In this document: one piece after another, positions 54,056 through 62,492 of the stretch | How positions within the stretch are numbered: position 1 is the first letter of the stretch | Layout of the letters: each line of letters opens with the position of its first letter | Source of the DNA: Folioceros fuciformis | Taxonomy: Eukaryota > Anthocerotophyta > Anthocerotopsida > Anthocerotales | DNA length: 62,492 nt | Assembly: GCA_049999805.1 (NCBI GenBank) | Contig: JBNGIO010006342.1 | Coordinates: 467,449-529,940, forward strand | Direction: 5' to 3' | Program-made: the position numbers and the translations under genes | The notes under the pieces: generated by a model | What the model was told of the DNA's origin: nothing | The model's input: only the letters and a program-made list of their open reading frames with translations | The model's database searches: none

Positions 54056-56779
54056 CCCTGCCTGACGCCAACCCCCAGCCGTAACAATGGTGACCTGGTT
54101 GGAATCTGTGGTCGACAACGATTTGTTATCCATTCGTCTGCCATATTAATTGATTCAAAAGCTACCTACACAGATTCATAATTTGTACCCTCCCTCTGTC
54201 ACGTACATCCACGTCCCATCGAGTGCGACAGATATGGATTCTGATCACTTCGAGATAGAGATGCCTGCCTATTTTTCTCAATTTTCGAAGTGAACATATT
54301 ATGGCAAGTATGGTATCTTTTGCACCATTCAAGCTGTTCTAACGCGTCCCTCCTCGAGCGTGGGGTGGTAGGCATACCTGGTGGACACCTGAGCCATCCT
54401 GGGGTCAAGAGCACCTGAATACACATGTGTAGGAAATGGACAGCAGCTCGGAGGAAGGGACAGTACAGCCATCGCCACCAGCTGTCCATATTTCACCTGT
54501 TGCAAAATGCTGCGAGTAGCCTTCCTCTTGTGATGCTGCACCTACCTCCTTCGCCCCCCAACTTGCGTGTCCTTGCCCGTGTGTCGTGGGCTGAAATGGA
54601 GGGGAGGGATCAGGGAGGCGCTGCGCCCAGCAGGCACTGCTGCAGCACTACCAAGTCCGGACTCCGGCTGCTTTGACCGGCCTTCCCCATGAATGATCCA
54701 ATTTGACTGTCCTACTTCAAGTTGGCAGAAAACGCGGATCTGCAACCGGTGATGGACTTGGAATAATGCACCATCACGGCAACCTTAGTGCCGATGATCA
54801 ATCATGGGGCTCCGGCTGGAGCTGGAGCTGGAGATGGAGATGGTTAGTACTAGTGTAATTGGGTTTGGGTTCAAATTAGTGAGAACATGTTGTATGTGTG
54901 TACGTTTGTAGATGGAGTATGCGTTTTTTGTGGATTCCAAGAGACTGGTGGAAGCCAGGGGGCCACGATGCCGGCCAGCCAGCCATGTCTCTGCCTTGAC
55001 TGGATTGACTGGACGGACGGAGTGCTTGCTGTGGCACGAGCCGAGCCAGGTGGCGGCCCGCACGCCCAGGCTCCTCGCATGTGCAGCATCATTCCAGTTC
55101 CAGGCTCGATCGCGAACTTCTGCTGGCCAGTTCGGTTCCACTCTCGACTTCAGCATGGCTCTGATGCTCTCTTTGATTGTGTTTGTGGGCAGTTGTGGGC
55201 TTTCATGTCTCTGTGTCTGTCGGCTGCGAGGCAGTGACCACGCCTCGCGGGGCGGGAGGGGAAGCATCCCGTTTGTTACCGTTCTGGGGTCTGGATGTTC
55301 TAGGTCCAGGGCAGACATGCCGCCCGCTCATGTACATACATGTGGGTTGATGTATGGAGGGCATGTGGGCGGTGGTGATGGCGTCACGGTGAAGGGTGGA
55401 GTCTGGAGGGAGAGAACAGATATGGAGTGCCACCACTGACACGAGGTGACGAGAGAATCAGCAGCGTTGGCTTGTCAAAGGCTGTTTTGCAGCGGTCAAG
55501 TTCCTTGAGCGCGAAACTCCAGAGAACTGGACAATGTACAGAGCAGAGTGATGAGCCCAGCGCATCATCAGTCCTTGAATTAGAGCCCCATTATGGTTCT
55601 GATTACGCCGTGGTAGATCAGGCAGCTGATTCTGTACGGCGAGGCTGGGCCGCGGTAGATCGGAGACCTCGCGAGTGGCAGAGGCCGCGGAACGGATGCA
55701 TGCCAGGAAACAAGTACTGTCCGCACTCCTGAATTGAAGTTGGAACGAACGCACTGCAACTCTGCCACAGCCCGGGCCCCGGCCCCGGCCCCGGCTCCGG
55801 CCTTCGCCGGCCCGAAGCAGGCCGCCTTTGGAGTCTGCAGTGCTCTCACTTCTGCCACTTCCTCCTGCTTCCCTCACTCGTGTCAATCCACCAGGCTCCC
55901 ACTGCACAGTACCGTTCTTCTCTCACCTTTTCCCCCCACCTCTCTCGCCTGTCTTCTTTCATTTGGCTCCCACCTGTCTTCCAGAGCCCCCCCAGAGTCC
56001 GGACAGAAACGAAAAGGCCTTGGGTCGCAGCGGTCCACACTCAACATCGTCCAGTCAGCAAGAATGTCACCATCTCAGTCGTCGTGTACCTGCAGGGACG
56101 CAGACTTGGCTGCCACATGTGCCTCACAACCGCTTGCGAATTCTGCAACGTCCGTTTCAGAAACTTGGCTGAGCTGAGCGTAAGGACGAAGAGAAAGACC
56201 AGATTCGAGACCGTCTGATGCGCTTGCAAGCAGGCTTGGCCACCACATCTGTCTCACCACTGCTTGCGACTTCTGCAACGTTTATTTCAGAATTGATTGA
56301 GCATAAGGAAGAAGAGAAAGACCACATTCAAGACCGTCTCTTGCATTTGCCACAATCATGCACACTGGGGACGGGATGGCGCTCAAAACCTCCTTCATTT
56401 CATATATCACACAGTTCAGAGAACCTTTCCCTACCACCGTGACGACACAGCTGCCCAAATGATCTAACAAAGCGGCTTGTACCTCCCTACCTAGCTAGCT
56501 AACTGGAGGCTTGAGCCTAATAATCTGGTGCTGCTTCCTTGCTGACAAAACTAACCTACCCTCTGGGTTGTGGATTATACAAGCCTGCGGTTCTGATAGT
56601 GTTACAATCCTAACCCCTAATTCCTAATTCCTACGCCTAATGCTGCAGCCTGACAAAAAAGGAGAGACATGGCGCCAGAGAGGCCCGGCAAGGGCAAGGC
56701 AAGGCAGCCTGAGTGCTCTGTACAATCACGTAGGACTCCACTCCTCCTGCCTGGCAGAAATGGCCTCAAGACGAGACGA
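54056..56779. other. 2.7-kb intergenic region between convergent genes
   Basis: Lies between the 3' ends of the naphthoate synthase (+) and the U-box gene (-). Longest open frames (for example 54785-55318, -) have no recognisable domain and composition typical of chance frames in GC-rich DNA. It includes a short GGCCCC-rich tract near 55771-55800 and a diverged tandem duplication at 56098-56349. Confidence 0.5.
56098..56349. repeat. Diverged ~125-bp tandem duplication
   Basis: 56098-56226 and 56228-56349 share ordered blocks: 'gcag.cttggc', 'cgcttgcga/ctgcttgcga', 'ttctgcaacgt', 'gaagagaaagacca' and 'gaccgtct'. Identity is roughly three quarters by eye. Confidence 0.75.
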
Positions 56780-58069
56780 TCAGAAGGGTGCGATGTCGGT
56801 GCGGCCGAATTGGGCAGAGCAAGGATCGGCAGCCCAGACCTTCCAGAGCAACTTGAGCAACTCCATGCTCTTCCTCTTGGCTCTGGACGTGCAGTCGCTC
56901 TGGAGAAGCAGCAAAAGCTGGGTGAACAAACCGGCCTGCACCGCCTCCTGCTGGAGAGCCTCGCTGTGGGAGCACACGGCGAGCAGCGCTCCCGTGGCGT
57001 ACTCCGTGGCGCCCCCGGGGAAGGTGAGGATCATCCTGGTGAGAGCGGGCAGGGCCAGAGCGTGGGCGGCGATTGCCTCCCGGCCTTCCGCCGTCTTGCA
57101 CACCAGCTCCAGCGTGGCTAGAGCTGTCTCCGCATCTCCCTGCTGCCTGAGGTTGGGAAGGAGCTCGATTAGCGCGCTGCAGACTCCGGCCTTGACCGCC
57201 CGCTCCCGGTTGGAGCGCTCCAGGCAGACGGAGAGCAGGGCCCTGATCCCGGTCTTCACAGCCGTGGGGTAAAAATCTTGCTTAACCAAGGCGACCAGGC
57301 CGTCCATGACGCCTCGAGTGGCCCCGACCAGCTGCTTGAGATGGTCATCGGCGGAGGAGGTGAGGAGCCCCAGGATGGCTCCGGCATTCACCCTCGCCTC
57401 CATGCTGCCTCTGCAGAGCAAGGACGCGAGGGCGAGGCGGGTGTCCTTCCGAAAGAGGAACATGCTGGGAGCCTCGGAGTCGGAGGATAGCGCAGCGCTG
57501 GGATGGGAATCGGGCCCGCGCCCGGGCAGGGGCAGGGGCAGTATAGCCAGGGCGGCCAGAGCCTCTTCCGCCAGGAGATTCTCCCCGTCCCGCGCCCACT
57601 CCTGCCTGCAAAATTCAGCCGACAGGGCGTCCATGAGCACCGCGGCGGCTCCCCCCCGCGCGATAAGCAGCCGGTTCTTGTCGCTCTCCTTGGCCAGCGC
57701 CCGGATGGCCTTGACCGCGGCGAGGCAGAGTGCGGGGGCCCCGGACTTAACCTCCCGCAGCAGCGCCGCAACCCGATCGGGATCCGCCGGCTGCTTGGGG
57801 GTGGGAATCCGCTCCACGCCCTGCGATCTGTTGGCGACGCACCACTCCTGGATGAGCCGCCGGAGCGTGTGGTTGGGGATGAGGGACTTGTCGTGCAGGC
57901 GCTGCATGGTGGCGGGGCAGGTGGAATTGCCGTCCTCCACCCACTTCTCGATGCTCTCCCTGTCGTAGGTCTGGCCTGTGCTGAGAGTCACCGGGTCCCG
58001 CATCAGATCCAGCGAGATGGGGCAGCGGAAGTGGTGCGGGATCTGGATCCGCAGCTCCTTGCTCTTCAT
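56780..58069 (-). CDS. U-box/ARM-repeat E3 ubiquitin ligase (PUB22/23/24 type)
   Basis: Intronless 429-aa frame from ATG 58069. The U-box sits at the very N-terminus: 'IPHHFRCPISLDLMRDPVTL', 'GQTYDRESIEKWV', 'STCPATMQRL', 'LIPNHTLRRLIQEWC'; it recruits ubiquitin-charged E2. The remainder is ARM-like helical repeats (for example 'VMDGLVALVKQDFYPTAVKTG', 'ALATLELVCKTAEGREAIAAH', 'PALTRMILTF'). Size, intronless structure and N-terminal U-box match Arabidopsis PUB22-24, regulators of immunity and drought responses; the exact ortholog cannot be assigned. The frame stays open to another ATG at 58327, adding 86 residues with Pro/Ala repeats; I prefer 58069 from family alignment. Confidence 0.93.
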   Translation of the reverse strand: MKSKELRIQIPHHFRCPISLDLMRDPVTLSTGQTYDRESIEKWVEDGNSTCPATMQRLHDKSLIPNHTLRRLIQEWCVANRSQGVERIPTPKQPADPDRVAALLREVKSGAPALCLAAVKAIRALAKESDKNRLLIARGGAAAVLMDALSAEFCRQEWARDGENLLAEEALAALAILPLPLPGRGPDSHPSAALSSDSEAPSMFLFRKDTRLALASLLCRGSMEARVNAGAILGLLTSSADDHLKQLVGATRGVMDGLVALVKQDFYPTAVKTGIRALLSVCLERSNRERAVKAGVCSALIELLPNLRQQGDAETALATLELVCKTAEGREAIAAHALALPALTRMILTFPGGATEYATGALLAVCSHSEALQQEAVQAGLFTQLLLLLQSDCTSRAKRKSMELLKLLWKVWAADPCSAQFGRTDIAPF

Positions 58070-58582
58070 GGCGGTGGGGAGTGGCGAGCGGCAGCAGCAG
58101 GCCTCGCTCCCGAGCTTTTCCTCCCGCCCAGAGCGCAAAATCGGTTGGAGCAGGGGCTGCAGCCCACGAGCGCGATTTAGAGCAGAGCAGGCGGCGGCAG
58201 CGGGGGCGGGAGCGGGAGTGGGAGCGGGAGCAGGAACTGGAACATGGGCAGGCTCATCTGACGCGCGCCTTGAGCTGGAGAAGCAGCCACGGCAATGGCT
58301 ATATCCGGTGCGTGGAGCCTGCAGCATCTGCGGACTCTGCAGTGGGCTCTGGGGCGTCGGGCGTGCGCATCAGGAACAAGGCCGCATTGGGCGTCGCTGG
58401 ATTCAAGAGCTCCGGGGAGAGGGGGCCCGGGAACGGGCCAAGTTGAGGTGGGCCTCGGGAAGGGCACCCTGCCGCTGGGTCCTGGACTGGGCTGGGTTGC
58501 CTGGGCTGGTCTGGCCTGGCCCGGCCTGGCCTCCGCGGCCTGGCAACAGGCTTGCGGCAGAGACAAAAAGAGAGCTGGGCCA

Positions 58583-58867
58583 AGGCAGAGGCAGAGGCAG
58601 AGGCAGAGGCAGAGGCAGAGGCAGAGGCANNNNNNNNNNNNNNNNNNNNNNNNNNNNNNNNNNNNNNNNNNNNNNNNNNNNNNNNNNNNNNNNNNNNNNN
58701 NNNNNNNNNNNNNNNNNNNNNNNNNNNNNAGGCAGAGGCAGAGGCAGAGGCAGAGGCAGAGGCAGAGGCAGAGGCAGAGGCAGAGGCAGAGGCAGAGGCA
58801 GAGGCAGAGGCAGAGGCAGAGGCAGAGGCAGAGGCAGAGGCAGCGGCAGCGGCAGCGGCAGCGGCAG
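58583..58867. repeat. GAGGCA hexanucleotide array with assembly gap
   Basis: Perfect GAGGCA hexamers on both sides of a 100-N gap (58630-58729), ending in four GCGGCA variants. The array is longer than shown because the gap size is nominal. Open frames of Glu-Ala, Arg-Gln or Gly-Arg repeats through it are artefacts of the period-6 sequence. Confidence 0.97.
58630..58729. other. Assembly gap (100 N) inside the hexamer array
   Basis: Exactly 100 N within a perfect repeat, consistent with assembly collapse. Confidence 0.95.
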
Positions 58868-60300
58868 TCACAGAGCTGGCGAACGACACAGAAAGCAAGG
58901 CCAGGGGCAGAGGCAGAGGCAGACGGGAGACAGAGGCAGGGCCAGAGCTTGTTGGTGAAGAGAATGATGGGGATCCTCGGCGCCACATGCTTTGCCGCGA
59001 GACGGAGGTGGGAGAGCCCAAAGATGGCCTGCCTCCTGCCAGAGTGCTCCTGGCTCCCCTCCGCCACCGCAGCCTGTTCCGGGCCGTGCCAGAATCGCAA
59101 GATCGAAGGCCTTCCTTGCGGCCTGCACCTGCTGCATTCCAGTCAAAGCCTGCCACAAGTCTGGTCAAGCCATGCCGCTCCATCTCTCTATTCTCTCTCT
59201 ACTCTCTCTCTCCCCTTCTTCGTCCGGACATCCCGCAGCCCTGGCGGCATCTCTTATCCCTTTCTTTTCCCCTCGTCTTCGCTTCTTTGCCGTTCTTTCC
59301 CCTTGGCATTGCCTTCCCTTCCCTCCCCCCTTCCCTTCCCTTCCCTTTCCCTTGCGTGTGGAACTCGGCTTTCGTCTGGGAATTGGGAGTCGCACCCCCC
59401 GGCATCTCACCACCAAACTTGGTGGACCCAAAAATGCGAGATGCCTCGCACCTTACGACGCACTGCCCACGCTTGGCCTCTCCAAAGTTCTCTAATCTGG
59501 GACTGCGCATTTCGTGGTGGATGTCTCCCTCCCTTTCCTAATTCCTCCTTCCCTCCCTCCCTTCCATCTTTCAGCCCTTCCTTCATCACCCCGCTCTGAG
59601 GCATGCAATGCTATACGAGGACACAAGGAGCCTACACGCTACCACTGACTGTACTAAACTGTGTTTGCTTAAATTCGTGTAGTCTCCTGCGGCAATGAAA
59701 ACTGCATATGGGCAGCCAGACCTGCTGTGCAGCGAACAAAACGAAGGGTGCCCACCCCCTGATGATGCTCCCTCCTGCTGCCCCGGGGCTTCACACCATA
59801 ACAAAATGCTCTCCTGGGCCACATGCTCTCATAAGCACCGGGCTGGGACTGGAGTCTTCGATATTACTACTCCCTGGGCTGACAGACTCTGTATGCCGCA
59901 TTATTTACTTATGCATTGCCTGGATGCCGCATTTCTTTCTTTGCCAGAGCTGGCGACCGTTTGCCCGGGTAAAGGGGCCCGCAGCCCGCAGCCCGCAGCC
60001 CCCGACCCGCGGCCCGGACCAGGCTCTAGATGCTAGTACACTCCATGTCTGTCCTCACATATTGTTTTCTTTCCCTGAGTATCTAAAAAAGAAGGACGGC
60101 TGCTCCGGCCTCCTGCCCACATTTGACCCTCTGTACGACAGTCAACGTGACCTGGCTCGTGGGGCGTGTGCCCGTTCCGTTCTCTGCTGGCTCGGCCTGC
60201 TCCCTGGGCCTCACTGCCCACGTACATACTACCCACGCCCAAACTGCTGCACACTCCACTCTAATGCCCAATACGGGTGCCTATCTGCGGCTTTCTGACG
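58868..60300. other. Intergenic region upstream of the U-box gene
   Basis: No recognised gene. 59178-59590 is strongly pyrimidine-rich on the plus strand (CTCTCT and CCCTTCC runs). Long frames here follow from that low complexity. Confidence 0.5.
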
Positions 60301-60582
60301 GAGAATTGGTACCGTAGAAGAAGAACCAGAAGAATTTTATTCAAGTTCATTAATAATCCGGGATTGGAATAGCTATTGCATAAATTAAATTAAATTTTAC
60401 AGAATATAAGTACTTTTTAGGAGTCCATGAAGTAGCTTCATGGGAGCATTTCAAGTCTTGGATTGGAGGATGAGGATGGCCGACATAGCCCCTCCTTTGC
60501 ATTGGATTGAAAGGATTCATTGTTGAGGGACTACAAATACTGCACTTCAACTATGAAAACGAACAATTTTACTTGTTTGCAA

Positions 60583-60720
60583 ATGAGCATGCAGTTATAT
60601 ATTAGAATAATGTTACACTCTTTGGTATTAATTTAGTTGTTAGAAATGATTAGAATGAAAACTTCACTTTGTTGAAAAAGCACTTATAAACCTATGAACG
60701 GTAAATCTACATCACAGTCG
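60583..60720. repeat. Direct repeat pair, copy 1
   Basis: Similar to 62084-62225 in the same orientation ('gagcatgca.ttatatattag' start, 'aataatg.ta.actc', 'tagttgtta', 'gagcactt'). The spacing of 1.5 kb would suit LTRs of a small element. Confidence 0.75.
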
Positions 60721-60851
60721 TTCATGGTAGTATTAGTTAGACTCATTCCCAAGATAATAAGGTTTCATCCTAGTAAGTCATTTATTGTAGTATATTCTAG
60801 ACTCATTCCCAAGAAAATAAGGTTTCATCAATCGCAGATAAAAATAATTAA

Positions 60852-60943
60852 GTTAGCTCCTATTGACCAATTAGGTTAGTTTCTATTAACCAACTATGTT
60901 AGTTTTTATTGACCAACTACGTTGATTTCTATTGACTCAATTT
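60852..60943. repeat. Four imperfect 23-bp tandem units
   Basis: Units starting at 60852, 60875, 60898 and 60921, consensus 'gttagtttctattgaccaac'. Confidence 0.85.
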
Positions 60944-60980
60944 GCTATTTGACAATTCGTAGAACTAGACGTTATTTCAC

Positions 60981-61111
60981 AGGAGGTCATGGCATGCTTG
61001 GTGAACGTCTAACGAGACTTTATACCTAGCAAACCAATCTCCAATGAAGGTCATAACATACTTGTGGAACATTTAACTAGACTCTATACCTAGCAAACTA
61101 ATCTCAAGCAA
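60981..61111. repeat. Diverged ~65-bp tandem duplication
   Basis: Two units from about 60981 and 61047 share 'aggtcat', 'cta.acgagact..atacc' and 'tagcaaacc/taatctc' blocks. Confidence 0.8.
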
Positions 61112-61303
61112 ATTGTTAGGCCTCGTATGAGAAATTGGTATTTAAGATGTTTAGAGGGGGAGTGGGAGCCTCAAGGGTTTTTCTCTCTAAACCTATCTAT
61201 ACTATTGTCTGTCTCACTTTCTTTCTATTTTCTAGCCTCAAGTCTTTGCAATCATGGCAAAGAATCATCGTTCCTAGTCCTAACGACGAAGCAATGGTTC
61301 AGA

Positions 61304-61417
61304 TAGGGAGCGATATCATGGGGGTGGTAGCCAACAAAGAGTAGGGAGCGATATCATGGGGGTGGTAGCCAACAAAGAGTAGGGAGCGATATCATAGGGG
61401 TGGCAGCCAACAAAGTG
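61304..61417. repeat. Three 38-bp tandem units
   Basis: 61304-61341, 61342-61379 and 61380-61417; the first two are identical and the third has a few substitutions. Unit start 'tagggagcgatatcat'. Confidence 0.93.
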
Positions 61418-62083
61418 TCCCTGGAAGGACTAGCCTCACTCAGACATCTCCCAACTATTGAGCTATAGGAGAGAATTAGGTGGATGTACTTACTACTACT
61501 TTACAAGATGAAGGTAGACTTCACCCTATGCTATCCATTAGTAGCCTAATTTGGGCTTAGATCACATAAGAGTGCATCTCAATTGCCACCACTAAGGAGC
61601 ACGATAATTATTCGTATTCGGAATTCAGCACACTTCATGTTTTAATCTCGACTAAAAAAGTGTTTCTCAAGCTGTCTCAATCAGCATAGGCCTCACAAGC
61701 GTTTGCACTCACTATCATGTTACCAATCACCAAAAAGTTTTATGGATTGGACAAAGAGTGATAAGGTTGTCATAGCCAATTCTCAAGTTTCTAGGCAACC
61801 ATGTCGATTATGGAGGTGTGAGATTGCTACAAGCACTAAAGAATCCTCCCTCATTTGGAAGACATGCATACACCGATAATTTGCTATTGGCAAACACCAT
61901 TCAAGACTATGAAGGCTCACTACTCCCAAGAAGCATACCCATTTTAGAAGGCGTAAACGTGTCCCGATTTGAGGTGGTGACAGGAGGCGTTACTACCAAT
62001 GTGGGCCTTGAATTCTGTAGATAAGAATCACTTAGAGGAGGCGTGCATGGAGCACCTCTTCTTGCATAAGACACTTATTTTCA

Positions 62084-62225
62084 AAGGAGCATGCAATTAT
62101 ATATTAGAATAATGCTAGACTCCTTATTATTAATCTAGTTGTTATGGATGATTGGAATGAGAACTTGACTTTGTTCAAGAGCACTTTTTAATCTATAAGC
62201 ACTAAACCTACACTCTAGTAAGTCC
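62084..62225. repeat. Direct repeat pair, copy 2
   Basis: Partner of 60583-60720, with scattered substitutions. Confidence 0.75.
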
Positions 62226-62492
62226 TTCTTTGTAGCATAGGGCTAAAGGGTTTAGTGTAAACCTAAACCACCCTGTAGATCAAACATCTTCTTCAGCAAC
62301 AGCAATGGTAAGTAAGTCTATGGTAAGTAGGTCTTTTATTATTTCACATCATAACATTTTGGGAGTAAGTAGTACTGAAAATTATGTTCTTATATCTCTT
62401 TTGTTCTTTCGCTTGGCTCAAGTTATTCCTCCTTTTATCTTTGGAGTAGATAAGGCTTTTTTTTTTTTTTTTAAGAATAAAAAAAAAAAGAC

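Larger units (their letters stand above)
60301..62492. other. AT-rich terminal region built of repeats
   Basis: No gene recognised. It comprises the direct repeat pair 60583-60720/62084-62225, several distinct tandem arrays between 60725 and 61417, and a poly-T/poly-A end near 62459-62490. A 'gagggggagtgg' purine tract at about 61149 and the repeat pair hint at a decayed LTR-type element, not proven. Confidence 0.4.

Noticed and set aside
54785-55318. 177-codon minus-strand frame between naphthoate synthase and U-box genes
   Set aside because: No domain, low-complexity Ser run, no splice or family support; likely chance.
57306-58180. Long plus-strand frames opposite the U-box gene
   Set aside because: Shadows of a GC-rich coding sequence on the other strand.
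58295-59599. Very long open frames through the GAGGCA array on both strands (up to 434 codons)
   Set aside because: Period-6 sequence leaves several frames open with dipeptide repeats, and the gap is N; no domain, so not genes.
61304-61417. CRISPR-like array
   Set aside because: Units are contiguous tandem copies without unique spacers, in a plant nuclear genome.
1-62492. tRNA, rRNA or snRNA genes
   Set aside because: No cloverleaf with box A/B or rRNA segment was recognised by eye; a covariance-model scan was not possible.

Overview
The window is nuclear DNA from a green plant, most likely a non-seed streptophyte such as a lycophyte, bryophyte or streptophyte alga. The evidence is spliceosomal introns that are mostly about 50-250 bp, plant-type Ty1/copia and PHD-finger Ty3/gypsy elements, TTTAGGG repeats, and plant-typical genes: a DOG1-domain protein, an SGR2-type DDHD phospholipase, a peroxisomal naphthoate synthase with PTS2, and a plant U-box/ARM ligase. 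The species cannot be fixed from the sequence alone. Exon boundaries below were placed by eye from splice sites, phase and family similarity.

Layout. 1-4.4 kb: no confident gene; a diverged repeat pair, a tandem duplication and possible gene fragments. 4.5-5.8 kb (-): complete 7-exon Ran GTPase. About 6.9-19.75 kb: a decayed Ty3/gypsy integrase gene with a C-terminal PHD finger, split by two nested copia elements (A, 7911-12863; B, 13092-19449). 19.8-22.5 kb: a divergent TATA-binding-protein-like ORF with a truncated, CpG-decayed second copy upstream; this is the most unusual item. 23.2-26.3 kb (+): exportin-2/CAS. 29.6-31.8 kb (-): DOG1-domain protein. 32.9-37.3 kb (-): SEN1/UPF1-like helicase with an octapeptide minisatellite. 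38.6-44.1 kb (-): SGR2-like phospholipase, 19 exons. 44.8-46.5 kb (-): intact HARBI1/ALP1-like nuclease, divergent from an SDR dehydrogenase (46.8-48.0 kb, +) that contains an assembly gap. 49.3-51.5 kb (+): RTF2. 52.4-54.1 kb (+): naphthoate synthase. 56.8-58.1 kb (-): U-box/ARM E3 ligase. 58.6-58.9 kb: a GAGGCA hexamer array with a second gap. 60.3-62.5 kb: AT-rich DNA built of several unrelated tandem arrays.

The genes do not form a pathway. Ran and exportin-2 both act in the importin-alpha recycling cycle, but 17 kb of transposons separates them and each is an ordinary housekeeping gene. The transposon block (7-20 kb) is old: it has multiple in-frame stops, frameshifts, a lost integrase catalytic Glu, and transition-biased differences that fit decay of methylated DNA.
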